64,000 nt of DNA from Planctomycetaceae bacterium. GTDB taxonomy: Bacteria > Planctomycetota > Planctomycetia > Pirellulales > Pirellulaceae. A program made the translations under genes and the position numbers. Location of the stretch: contig JABHUV010000211.1 of assembly GCA_018658605.1 (NCBI GenBank), positions 1 to 64,000 on the forward strand, in the 5' to 3' direction. Position 1 is the first letter of the stretch, and each line of letters begins with the position of its first letter. This document shows positions 17,110 through 25,761 of this stretch, piece after piece. Below the pieces are notes generated by a model. The model was given only the letters and a program-made list of their open reading frames with translations, made no database searches and had not been told where the DNA came from.

Positions 17110-18080
17110 TGGTTACAGATCTCCCAACTCTGTCGGACCAGCAGATTGTCAGTTTGCGACCTCAGCGCAATTCCGTTGATCCGTTGAAGCCGTATGCATA
17201 TATGGTGGAAGAAGAATGTTCAGCCAGTGGCGAACTCACAAAAGTTGCCACGGTGTTTTTGACTAGTAGTGAATGTGCGTTGCGGTGCACTATGTGTGAC
17301 CTCTGGAAAAATACGCTTGAGCAACCGGTAGAGCCAGAGGCAATAGCAAAACAGATCCGGTGGGTGTTGAACGAATTAGAGATTGATCTAGCCGCTCCTG
17401 AGCGACAAGGGATTACTGCAATCAAGCTCTATAACAGCGGTAACTTTTTCGATAACCGTGCGGTACCTCGCAGTGACTGGCCTGAAATTGCAGAGTTGGT
17501 TGCAGGATTTGAATCTGTAATCGTTGAAAACCACCCGCGGCTATGTAAGCAGAACTGCCTAGAGTTTAAAAGCTTGTTGTCGGGTCAGTTGGAAATCGCA
17601 ATGGGTCTGGAAACGGTGCATCCTCAAGTGTTGCAGTGGTTAAATAAACAGATGAGCATGGAGGATTTTAAAGAGGCCACTCAAAGGTTAATTTCGCATG
17701 ATATTAACGTCCGCGCGTTCGTCCTATTGAGACCACCTTTTTTAACGGAGAAACAAGGAGTGTACTGGGCCACAAAAACGATGGAATATGCCTTTGAATG
17801 TGGTGTGGAATGTTGTTCGGTGGTTCCCGTGCGAGGTGGTAATGGTGTGTTGGACCAGTTGCAAAAACAGGGAAATTTTACACCACCTAATCTGAAATCA
17901 ATGGAAAGTACGTTGGTCGCTGGACTAGGGATGAATCGTGGGCGCGTATTTATGGATTTATGGGATGTACAGCGATTTGTGACTTGCCACCGTTGTGCAA
18001 ACGACAGACAAAATCGGATTCTGCAAATGAACCAGACACAGACTGTTATCCAAGGGGATGATTGTGGCGACTGTGGGTGA
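17109..18080 (+). CDS. Radical SAM protein resembling archaeosine enzyme RaSEA (COG1244-like)
   Basis: The 323-residue protein has the radical SAM motif CALRCTMC (C56, C60, C63), which holds a [4Fe-4S] cluster and cleaves S-adenosylmethionine. Further segments fit the COG1244/RaSEA pattern better than general radical SAM enzymes: IKLYNSGNFFDNRAVP, VIVENHPRL, IAMGLETVHPQVL and LLRPPFLTE. RaSEA in archaea is the radical lyase that finishes archaeosine in tRNA. The C-terminus adds two cysteine pairs, CHRC at 293-296 and CGDC at 319-322, suggesting a second metal site. The gene starts within the stop of the upstream gene (TAATG) and overlaps the next by 23 nt. Here the substrate is unknown; tRNA is only one possibility. 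Confidence 0.8.
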   Translation: MVTDLPTLSDQQIVSLRPQRNSVDPLKPYAYMVEEECSASGELTKVATVFLTSSECALRCTMCDLWKNTLEQPVEPEAIAKQIRWVLNELEIDLAAPERQGITAIKLYNSGNFFDNRAVPRSDWPEIAELVAGFESVIVENHPRLCKQNCLEFKSLLSGQLEIAMGLETVHPQVLQWLNKQMSMEDFKEATQRLISHDINVRAFVLLRPPFLTEKQGVYWATKTMEYAFECGVECCSVVPVRGGNGVLDQLQKQGNFTPPNLKSMESTLVAGLGMNRGRVFMDLWDVQRFVTCHRCANDRQNRILQMNQTQTVIQGDDCGDCG

Positions 18081-19590
18081 GCAAGGTAAACGATTTCTTG
18101 TGATTGGTGCGGGCTTTTCTGGTTCGCTACTGAGCGCCATCCTTGCGCGGCATGGCAAACAGGTTACTTTGATTGATCGCGACGAGCATCCCCGTTTTGT
18201 AATTGGCGAATCCTCTACACCCGCAGCCGGTTTGATTTTGCGAACGTTGGTCAAACGCTATGGATTATCTGAACTGGCTCCGTTGACTAGATATGGCCGC
18301 TGGGTGAACGAACTAGAGAGTGTTCGGCGAGGAGCAAAACGAGGGTTTAGTTATTTCTTTCATCAAGCCGATGCGGATTTTCACGTTGCTGATTGTCATT
18401 CCAATGAATTATTAGTTGCCGCCAGTTCTTCACTCGAGTTAGCGGATACTCAGTGGTTGCGATCAGATGTAGATCAGTTTTTATGTGACTACGCTACGCA
18501 GCAAGGTGTTGTCCTGCGCGACCGCACAACTTTAATGTCATTGCAGCGTCATGAGGTGAGTCGTGAATGGGCGGCAACGGTCATCGATAGTGAGAGTGTG
18601 CAGGAAAGCTTGCAATTCGATTGGGTTGTGGATGCCTCGGGTCAAGGAGAAGTCGTCGCCGGGTTATTAGGTTTGCCCAGCGGTGATCCACATGGTCTAC
18701 AAACGAACACGGTTGCAGTTTTCAGCCATTTTGATGGTGTTAAGAGTTGGGACGCGATGCTGTCCGAACAGCGACAAGATACCAAGGACTTTCCGTTTCC
18801 GGCTGATGTGTCTGCGCAACATCATTTGCTTAAAGAAGGTTGGTTGTGGTGCTTGCGGTTTGATCATAACGTGACGAGTGCTGGGCTCGTACTGGACGCC
18901 CACGATCTCACCGATGATTGGCAGCAAATCACAGCTAAAGAAATGTGGTGTACACATGTTGATCGCTATCCAAGTTTGAGCCGAATGTTTCAAGATGCTC
19001 AACTGTCTGTTACGCCTAATCGTTTTATCAAGACGCAGCGATTACAACGTATCGCTGGGCAAGCGACAGGGCAAGGTTGGGTGAGTCTGCCTCATACCGT
19101 TGGATTTATCGATCCACTACATAGTACTGGCATTGCACATTCGATGAGCGGAGTTGAACGATTGGCGGGCATCTTCTTGAGTGCAGACAGTGCGCATCAA
19201 GCTGGAGTAGATACCTATGGAGAACAGGTACTAGAGGAACTAAAGTTAATTGATTTGCTGGTGGCAGGTTGCTACTTAGCGTTACCATCGAAACGTCATT
19301 TTGAAGCATATTGCATGCTTTATTTTGCGGCGGCTACGACTTATGAGAAAAGTCGCATGGATACCGATGGTCGTAATCTCAACAATGCGATGTTACTAGC
19401 AGATGACGCACAATGGGTAATGGCGGTGCAGGATGTGTTTTATCACTTGCGGGAATTAGCAATGTCCCAACATTGGGGGGAACCGGCAGAATTTGAAGCG
19501 ATTATTCGGGAAAAAATAAAACGGTACAATCATGCGGGATTGTGTGACGCTGAAGTGTCATCCATGTATAGATATACAGCGGCAATGTAG
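18058..19590 (+). CDS. FAD-dependent oxidoreductase related to flavin-dependent halogenases
   Basis: The 510-residue protein has the FAD-binding GAGFSG at residues 17-22, the halogenase-like GESSTP at 50-55, VVDASGQGE at 190-198 and a WLWCLRF segment at 262-268. That last segment keeps the two tryptophans of the halogenase WxWxIP motif but not the Ile-Pro. Late in the protein, GFIDPLHSTGIAHSMSG matches the FIDPLxSSG stretch of halogenases, but the preceding GDA that normally contacts FAD reads LPHTVG. It could halogenate, hydroxylate or oxidise the product of the operon. ATG at 18058 follows AAGGGG, and the gene overlaps the radical SAM gene by 23 nt. Reaction not assignable from sequence. 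Confidence 0.8.
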   Translation: MIVATVGEQGKRFLVIGAGFSGSLLSAILARHGKQVTLIDRDEHPRFVIGESSTPAAGLILRTLVKRYGLSELAPLTRYGRWVNELESVRRGAKRGFSYFFHQADADFHVADCHSNELLVAASSSLELADTQWLRSDVDQFLCDYATQQGVVLRDRTTLMSLQRHEVSREWAATVIDSESVQESLQFDWVVDASGQGEVVAGLLGLPSGDPHGLQTNTVAVFSHFDGVKSWDAMLSEQRQDTKDFPFPADVSAQHHLLKEGWLWCLRFDHNVTSAGLVLDAHDLTDDWQQITAKEMWCTHVDRYPSLSRMFQDAQLSVTPNRFIKTQRLQRIAGQATGQGWVSLPHTVGFIDPLHSTGIAHSMSGVERLAGIFLSADSAHQAGVDTYGEQVLEELKLIDLLVAGCYLALPSKRHFEAYCMLYFAAATTYEKSRMDTDGRNLNNAMLLADDAQWVMAVQDVFYHLRELAMSQHWGEPAEFEAIIREKIKRYNHAGLCDAEVSSMYRYTAAM

Positions 19591-19929
19591 TAAACCACCT
19601 AGTATTGAGGGTAGTGGTGGTGATACTATTGCGACGGTTTTCTAGGGTGAATACCGTCGCAGATCGAGTTTGACGTCGATATGATTCAATAGATATAATA
19701 CAGAGCAGAAAAGACGTGCAAAGGATGACAGTCTTTACGATTCTGAGCAGCAACGCCCATAAAAACCCAAAACAATCCCACCTAATGTTTGCTCGGTAAA
19801 CTTGAAGACCTACCAAGGTTGCGGTGATTTAGTCTGATGCCTTGGAATGACTTTAATATAAAAACGACACATCGATCAATGGGGTGATTGGTGTAATACA
19901 GAATCCCTCCTTTTTGTTCTGTGACATAC
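19591..19929. other. Gene-free region with two weak hairpins
   Basis: No supported gene. ACCACC at 19594-19599 pairs with GGTGGT at 19616-19621, and TGCGACGGT at 19630-19638 pairs perfectly with ACCGTCGCA at 19653-19661 (14-nt loop). Either may help end transcription of the halogenase-like operon, but neither has a U-rich tail. The second half, upstream of the DUF1549 gene, should hold its promoter; I see no clear -35/-10 pair. A short minus-strand frame here overlaps the flavoprotein gene and has no support. Confidence 0.5.
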
Positions 19930-22767
19930 ATGAAGCGATTAATCTATTCAGCACTGATTTGCATAATACTGTCGTCTCCAGCGATGGCTGAGAGTCCTCT
20001 GCACGAACAAATTGATACGGCGGTTTCTAAGTATCAGGCGCTGAACAATGAGAGCTTGGCTTCGGCTGCCGAGTTTCAGCGACGTGTTTACTTGGACCTG
20101 TTAGGAACCATTCCATCTGCCCAAGAAACGCGTTCATTTTTAGACGATGGGGCTGCGGATAAACGCGAACAACTGGTGAATCGAATCATCGCGGATCCTC
20201 GATTAAACCATCGCCTAGCCAATGTATTTGACGTCATGTTGATGGAGCGAATTGCCGATGGACAAGTCAAATCTGCACAGTGGCGTCAGTATTTGTATGA
20301 TTCATTCGTCGCTAATAAACCTTACAATGTTCTGGCTCGCGAGATATTAGCTTCCAATGGTTCTGACCCCGTCTCTCGACCAGCAGCAAGATTTTATTTG
20401 GATCGAGCAGGTGAAACAAATCGGCTGACACGGGACGTCGGCCGGATGTTCTTCGGTATGGACATGCAATGTGCACAATGTCACGATCACCCATTGATTG
20501 ATGGTTACTTTCAACGTGATTACTACGGGTTATTTGCATTTCTTAATCGCAGCCATATTTTTACAGATGCAGCCAAGAAAAACTACTTTGCGGAAAAATC
20601 GGTAGGCAACGTTTCCTTTAAAAGCGTGTTCACCGAGGAAGCGGGTGAGACAGGTCCTCATTTGCCCGGAGACGCTCCGATTGCCGAGCCAGTTCATAAG
20701 AAAATAGATGAATATAAAGTCCGACCTCGCGCGAACGTTGTGACTGTGCCGACATATAGTCGGCGCGAGCAATTGGCAGAGACAGCCACCAATGGCAATA
20801 ACAGAGCGTTCAATCGCAATATTGCCAATCGGCTTTGGGGATTAATGAACGGTCGCGCATTAGTCGCGCCTGTCGACTTACAACACGCTGGAAATCCTCC
20901 TCTCAATCCGGAATTAATGAGTGTTCTTGAATTGGGTATCGCGCAATTGAATTTTGACGTGAAGGCTTTCTTGCGTGAGGTTGCATTGTCAAAAACGTAT
21001 CAACGTGCCTATCAATTGGACCCCGGTGCCAAAGTAACGGCCGCACACATTCAAGAGAAACTTGAAAGCGTCGCAACTTTACAAAATGAGTTGAGCAAGC
21101 AAGTCGTCACCGCGTCTCAAGCCTGGGAGCAACAGCAACTTGTCGTTGCCAAACTCGATACGCAATGGTCTGAAATTAGAGCGGCTTACGTAAAGTCGGA
21201 TAAAGCGGCGTCGGTTCAGTTGGATAAATATTTAAAAGAGGATGGTAGTCGTGTAACAGTGTTGAATAGCATCGCACAACGGTCACCTAAACGAGATGTA
21301 TTAGCTGCCGCCACTGCAGAAATTAATGCGGTTCTAAAGCTGTTACCCGTCGAAAAAGGTGTTGTGGATGCCGCGGCAGCGTTCAAGAAAAAATTAGACG
21401 CAAGCAACGCTGAATTAACGAAGCTAGAAGCCACTCGCGTTAAAGCGGCGGGCAAAACCAAAGAGGAGTTAGATGGGCTTAGTCCATTACAAGTCGCTCT
21501 TGATACGGCTTGGCAAGCGTGGGAACCCGGCAAAATAGAATTGCAAGCGGCTGCAACCAAAGAGCAAGTACTGCGAAACGCTTATGAAAAAATACAAGAA
21601 GAGTTCTATGCAATAGACGCCCAACAACTTCGCTGGAAACGAATTCAGGCTGCGGCTGTACTCGACGAACAAGTTGCTTCTCAGCAGGCGCAGTTGGTGA
21701 ACCTGCAGCAAAATATTAAACAAAGCACAGATCAAATCAATGCCGACAAACAAAAATTAACCAAGTCCCAAAGTAATCAACAATCAGCGAAGCAAATCCA
21801 TCAACAAGTAATAAGTGCCCTAACGACCGCCGAAAAACAACGTGCCTCCAAGCAAGAGGCGGTTGAATTGATGGATGAATTAATTGCGACGACCAACGCT
21901 GCGATTCAATTAATCTCTACCGATGATGATGCCTTAGCCGTGGTTAGTCAATTGAAACAACAACAAAGTCGTTTAGGTTCGGAGATGGCGGAAGTGGAAA
22001 AGCAGGTCAAAATTTCCCAGACCGAAGTTTCCGAAAAATCGAAACAGTTGCAGTCAGCAGTTACTGCGATGACAAAAATGCAGAAGACGCTTGATACAAA
22101 GCTGGCCGCTTTGAAAACACAACAGCAGCAACTAGCGACGGAGCAACTGGCACTTGTGGCAAACCGCGAAAAACAGTCGGCAGCGCATGAAAAACTTTCG
22201 AGTGTGTTAGTGTACGAGTTCGTCGTCAGCGATCTTAAACCACTGACGCCGGAACAATTGGCAAACACGGTCATGGAATCTCTCGGCGTCACAGAGACGT
22301 ATCGTGTTCAAGTAGAAGCAGAAGTTGCTAAGGCTAATCCACTGACTGATATGGATAAACAAGATGCTGTGAAAATGGCAACTCGGCAACGAGAGATAAG
22401 TGAAAAAGTACAAGCCAAAATTGCCCCCCTAGAAAATGAATTCATAAAGCTATATGCGGCGGGAGCGGGACAAGTTCAAACGGACTTTTTCGCGACGATC
22501 GACCAGGCATTATATTTCACCAACGGCAGTCGAATTAAGGGTTGGGTGAACTCGAATTCGTATTTGTCCGGACGCTTGATCAAAACGGAATCTGCCTCAG
22601 AAATAGCGGAACAACTTTATATTAGTTTGTTGAATCGTCGACCAACGGCACAAGAAACTAAACAAGTAAGCGAGTACCTAACGGCTCGTGCAGATCAAAA
22701 AGCAGAGACTGTGCGTGAGATGATCTGGGCTTTGTTGGCGTCGACCGAGTTTAGATTTAATCACTAG
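19930..22767 (+). CDS. DUF1549/DUF1553 protein with long coiled-coil insert
   Basis: The 945-residue product has a signal peptide (MKRLIYSALICIILSSPAMA). A DUF1549 domain covers about residues 25-230, containing FQRRVYLDLLGTIPS and the CxxCH stretch CAQCHDHP. A DUF1553 part begins near residue 280 (AFNRNIANRLWGLMNGRALV). After about residue 360 the DUF1553 domain is interrupted by some 400 residues of Gln-, Lys- and Ala-rich coiled coil, and its end returns at EQLYISLLNRRPTAQE. An in-frame GTG at 19921 could add 3 residues. These planctomycete proteins are exported and of unproven role; they pair with DUF1501 proteins, as here (gene at 22814). The long coil is unusual and suggests a structural or surface function. 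Confidence 0.9.
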   Translation: MKRLIYSALICIILSSPAMAESPLHEQIDTAVSKYQALNNESLASAAEFQRRVYLDLLGTIPSAQETRSFLDDGAADKREQLVNRIIADPRLNHRLANVFDVMLMERIADGQVKSAQWRQYLYDSFVANKPYNVLAREILASNGSDPVSRPAARFYLDRAGETNRLTRDVGRMFFGMDMQCAQCHDHPLIDGYFQRDYYGLFAFLNRSHIFTDAAKKNYFAEKSVGNVSFKSVFTEEAGETGPHLPGDAPIAEPVHKKIDEYKVRPRANVVTVPTYSRREQLAETATNGNNRAFNRNIANRLWGLMNGRALVAPVDLQHAGNPPLNPELMSVLELGIAQLNFDVKAFLREVALSKTYQRAYQLDPGAKVTAAHIQEKLESVATLQNELSKQVVTASQAWEQQQLVVAKLDTQWSEIRAAYVKSDKAASVQLDKYLKEDGSRVTVLNSIAQRSPKRDVLAAATAEINAVLKLLPVEKGVVDAAAAFKKKLDASNAELTKLEATRVKAAGKTKEELDGLSPLQVALDTAWQAWEPGKIELQAAATKEQVLRNAYEKIQEEFYAIDAQQLRWKRIQAAAVLDEQVASQQAQLVNLQQNIKQSTDQINADKQKLTKSQSNQQSAKQIHQQVISALTTAEKQRASKQEAVELMDELIATTNAAIQLISTDDDALAVVSQLKQQQSRLGSEMAEVEKQVKISQTEVSEKSKQLQSAVTAMTKMQKTLDTKLAALKTQQQQLATEQLALVANREKQSAAHEKLSSVLVYEFVVSDLKPLTPEQLANTVMESLGVTETYRVQVEAEVAKANPLTDMDKQDAVKMATRQREISEKVQAKIAPLENEFIKLYAAGAGQVQTDFFATIDQALYFTNGSRIKGWVNSNSYLSGRLIKTESASEIAEQLYISLLNRRPTAQETKQVSEYLTARADQKAETVREMIWALLASTEFRFNH

Positions 22768-22813
22768 GATTTTCCATAACCACCAGTTTTAAACATTAGT
22801 TGTGAGTAAGCCC

Positions 22814-24097
22814 ATGAAAAGTAATTATGCATGTAGATCAAATGAGCACGAAATTGCGAGGCGGGGTTTTTTAGGCACCATGTTAGGGACGGCGGGGGTT
22901 GTCGGTGGTCTCGGTGCCTTCACAAATCCATCGATAGCCACCGAACTGGAAAGGAAGCAAAAACGAGTGGTAGTGTTTAACATGGCCGGCGGAATCAGTC
23001 AGCTTGAAACATGGGACCCTAAGCCAGGTACAGATACGGGTGGACCTTTTCGGGCAATACCGACATCGGTGCCAGGTGTACACATCTCAGAACTATTACC
23101 CAAAACCGCTAAGTTAATGCATCATTTGGCTTTGGTGCGAAGTATTAACATCAAGGAAAACGATCATGGCAAAGGTCGATATGCCATGTGGACTGGGCGT
23201 CGTCAAACACCCGCTCAAGAGTTTCCACAAATCGGTGCGGTGATGGCAAAATCATTAGGAGCCGATAAACATGCGTTGCCTGGACATATCCGTGTCTCCA
23301 GCAGTACGGGTGGTCGTAGCAATGATTCGGCTTACTTGGGGCCTGCGTTTGCGAGTATTTCCATTGCTAGCGGGAAGCCCCTCGCCAATTCCGCTCGACC
23401 CGAGGGCATGACTGAAAAACAAGATATATTACGAAACGAATTTCGTCGTAGTGCGGACAATCGATTTTCTTTGCGCCGCCGCAGTGCTCAGACTGACGCT
23501 TACGCACAGAGTTATGAACAAGCACAACAGCTCATGGCAAACCGTGATGTTTTTGATATCACCAAAGAGTCACCTAAAGATCATGATCGTTATGGAAAAC
23601 ACGAGCTTGGGCAACATAGCTTGTTAGCTCGACGATTGTTAGAAAAAGGTGTTACCTTTGTACAGGTCACGCACTCGAACTATGACACGCACAACGAAAA
23701 TTTCAATTTTCACTTAGAACAAGTTGGAGAGTTTGACAAAGCCTATTCAGCGTTGGTCGAGGACTTGGCAGTACGTGGGATGTTAGAGAGCACATTGATT
23801 ATTGTCATGAGCGAATTTGGCCGTACACCTCGTATCAATCAGTACTATGGCCGTGACCATTGGGGAACAGCGTGGTCGATTTGTCTAGGTGGGGCTGGGA
23901 TTCAACGTGGTGCGGTAATTGGTTCGACCAATGACAACGGTACAGCCGTGAAAGACCGAGAGGTTGATCATGGCCATTTGTTTCACACATACTTGCAGGC
24001 CGTGGGAGTTGATTCATTAGGCAGCTTTAGTATCGGTGGTCAAGACATTCCTGTGGCCGATCCTTCTCATGCCCCGATTGAGGAACTACTTGTATAA
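22814..24097 (+). CDS. DUF1501 protein with twin-arginine-like signal
   Basis: The 427-residue product begins with a region containing ARRGFLGTMLG, the typical twin-arginine (Tat) signal of DUF1501 proteins. The sulfatase/phosphatase-like fold follows: VFNMAGGISQLETWDPKP, then IIVMSEFGRTPRINQ and GRDHWGTAW, where aspartates and histidines could bind metal. Function is unproven; the family always occurs near DUF1549/DUF1553 genes, as here, and secretion in folded form is expected. ATG at 22814 matches the usual start; GTG at 22802 would add 4 residues. The stop overlaps the next start by one base (TAATG). Confidence 0.9.
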   Translation: MKSNYACRSNEHEIARRGFLGTMLGTAGVVGGLGAFTNPSIATELERKQKRVVVFNMAGGISQLETWDPKPGTDTGGPFRAIPTSVPGVHISELLPKTAKLMHHLALVRSINIKENDHGKGRYAMWTGRRQTPAQEFPQIGAVMAKSLGADKHALPGHIRVSSSTGGRSNDSAYLGPAFASISIASGKPLANSARPEGMTEKQDILRNEFRRSADNRFSLRRRSAQTDAYAQSYEQAQQLMANRDVFDITKESPKDHDRYGKHELGQHSLLARRLLEKGVTFVQVTHSNYDTHNENFNFHLEQVGEFDKAYSALVEDLAVRGMLESTLIIVMSEFGRTPRINQYYGRDHWGTAWSICLGGAGIQRGAVIGSTNDNGTAVKDREVDHGHLFHTYLQAVGVDSLGSFSIGGQDIPVADPSHAPIEELLV

Positions 24098-25134
24098 TGA
24101 CGTTCTTGAATACCACTGAAGTCACTGTTGACCCCACGGCTACTCATGTTGATAAGACATGGAAGTATGCGAGTCCGTTAATTACTTGTCGATTTGATCC
24201 AGCGGGAAAATATGTTTTTGCGACCGCTCAAGACAATGCTTTAATTCGCTGGACTTTGCAAGACGGTGCAATGAAGGTTTATCAGGGTCACGACTCTTGG
24301 ATTCGCGACATCGAATTTTCACAGGATGGCAAGACTGTTGTCACCAGCGGTTGTGATGATCGTTTGTTGTTTTGGGACGTTGAAGAAGTTGCTGAAGAGC
24401 CTAAACCAACGCGAGAGATTCATGCGCATAAAGGCTGGATTCGATCTATCGAACTGAGTCCCGATGGAAAATTGCTCGCAAGTGGTGGTAATGATCGCAT
24501 TGTTAAAATTTGGAATATGGCCGATGGCAAGTTAGTTAAAGAGCTTATCGGACATGAAATCGATGTCTATAGTGTGATGTGGCATCCCAACGATGGCACG
24601 CTATTTAGCGGTGATTTGACGGGTAAAATCTATCGTTGGGACACAGTTTCCGATAAACCAGCCTTAGTTTATGACGGCAAAGAACTCTATACCGCGAATA
24701 CTGGGCAAAAAGCTGGTTACGGTGGTATCCGCGGGATGGCTTTAAGTGAGGATAATAAAACGCTATATGCATGTGGTCTACACAAAGCGACCAATCCGTT
24801 TGGGGCAGTACAAGAACCGTTAATACTAGCTTTTGATTTGGAATCAAAAAAAGTAGTCAAAAAATGGGAAGTCGCTGGACTTAAAGCGATTGCTTGGGAA
24901 ATTAAACTCCATCCCCAAGGATTTTTATTTTGTGTTTGTGGCGGTGGCGCTGGTGGTTATTTGACGTTTATCAAGCCGAACGAAGATAAAGATTACCATC
25001 GTGCTAAATTGCCGAATGTTTCACGCGGTATGGATTTACATCCAGATGGTGTTCAAATCTGTGTAGCACATTATGATAAACAGCTAAGGATTTGCCGTTT
25101 AGTGGCTAAAATCGAAGAGCAAAAAGAAGGGTAG
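24097..25134 (+). CDS. WD40-repeat protein
   Basis: The 345-residue product lacks a signal peptide and contains about six WD40-type repeats. The clearest are LITCRFDPAGKYVFATAQDN, GHDSWIRDIEFSQDGKTVVTSGCDD, HKGWIRSIELSPDGKLLASGGND and GHEIDVYSVMWHPNDGTLFSGD. It should fold as a beta propeller and serve as a protein-binding platform. It is coupled to the DUF1501 gene by a TAATG overlap and is followed after 5 nt by a small secreted protein gene. WD40 genes are often found beside DUF1501/DUF1549 genes in planctomycetes. As it has no export signal of its own, its link to those exported partners is unclear. Confidence 0.88.
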   Translation: MTFLNTTEVTVDPTATHVDKTWKYASPLITCRFDPAGKYVFATAQDNALIRWTLQDGAMKVYQGHDSWIRDIEFSQDGKTVVTSGCDDRLLFWDVEEVAEEPKPTREIHAHKGWIRSIELSPDGKLLASGGNDRIVKIWNMADGKLVKELIGHEIDVYSVMWHPNDGTLFSGDLTGKIYRWDTVSDKPALVYDGKELYTANTGQKAGYGGIRGMALSEDNKTLYACGLHKATNPFGAVQEPLILAFDLESKKVVKKWEVAGLKAIAWEIKLHPQGFLFCVCGGGAGGYLTFIKPNEDKDYHRAKLPNVSRGMDLHPDGVQICVAHYDKQLRICRLVAKIEEQKEG

Positions 25135-25139
25135 CAACT

Positions 25140-25610
25140 ATGAATATTTGCAATACTCGCTGCTTATTGTGGTCGGTCGTGGTCTTGTCGGCCCTTGCTA
25201 TGATGAAGCCGATAGAAGTTCACGCTCAAGTAATTATTCTACCAACGACTCGTACCTTTTCGGTTGGAACCAGTGTTTCGGTACCAGATCGTGGGTTTAT
25301 CGGGTTAGGTGGAGTTCGGTATGGTGCGTTGGGAAGAACATCTTATGGTACACCGGGCATGGGTATGTTGCCATTGTTTGGAGTCTCACCGTTGTTTAAC
25401 CACCGAGGGGCTTCGCAAACCCTTGGTAGTACCCAATCTGTCTTAGGTGTTCAGATCATCGATCTCAAAGAACTTGATCGTCAGGTATTACAAATCGGCG
25501 GTAACATTGTGCGGGCCAAGCAAGCGACTGGTCTATTGTCGGCTCCCGAAAAAGAATTGCCCAACCGCATTCCATTGGCCCTGCGGAATTCATTCTCGTC
25601 ACCACGCTAA
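25140..25610 (+). CDS. Small secreted protein of unknown function
   Basis: The 156-residue product has an N-terminal hydrophobic segment (LLWSVVVLSALAMM, ending near VHAQ) consistent with a signal peptide. The mature part begins with a glycine-rich stretch (GFIGLGGVRYGALGRTSYGTPGMGM) and ends with a basic, partly helical tail. No family recognised. It starts 5 nt after the WD40 gene stop and is likely the last gene of the first DUF1549 operon. Confidence 0.6.
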   Translation: MNICNTRCLLWSVVVLSALAMMKPIEVHAQVIILPTTRTFSVGTSVSVPDRGFIGLGGVRYGALGRTSYGTPGMGMLPLFGVSPLFNHRGASQTLGSTQSVLGVQIIDLKELDRQVLQIGGNIVRAKQATGLLSAPEKELPNRIPLALRNSFSSPR

Positions 25611-25701
25611 CAAACGGTGACCGTAACGCGTGATCCACTGAATCGCGAAGCTATTCAAGGCGGAGTCATCGAGCAAACCGCTGTGAATTATGCAAGTTAG
25701 G

Positions 25702-25715
25702 GTTTATCGATAAAC
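25702..25715. promoter_or_regulatory. 14-bp perfect palindrome upstream of second DUF1549 gene
   Basis: GTTTATCGATAAAC is a perfect palindrome 46 nt before the ATG at 25762. A site like this could bind a dimeric regulator. AT-rich palindromes of this size also arise by chance, so it is only a candidate. Confidence 0.35.
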
Positions 25716-25761
25716 GTAACAATGTAACTGCGAATGAATATCGATAGAGTAGAATGCAGGT

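Noticed and set aside
15778..19590. Classical NRPS, PKS or RiPP gene cluster
   Set aside because: No condensation, ketosynthase or precursor-peptide gene is visible; the operon is described only as a small, undefined pathway.
19630..19661. Stem-loop as a rho-independent terminator of the halogenase-like operon
   Set aside because: Perfect 9-bp stem but no U-rich tail on the plus strand; kept only as a note in the gene-free region.
19502..19816. Minus-strand open frame of 104 codons
   Set aside because: Mostly opposite the end of the flavoprotein gene, no ribosome site, no recognisable features.
20470..20500. CxxCH as evidence for a cytochrome in the first DUF1549 protein
   Set aside because: This CxxCH is a fixed part of DUF1549 and does not by itself show heme binding.
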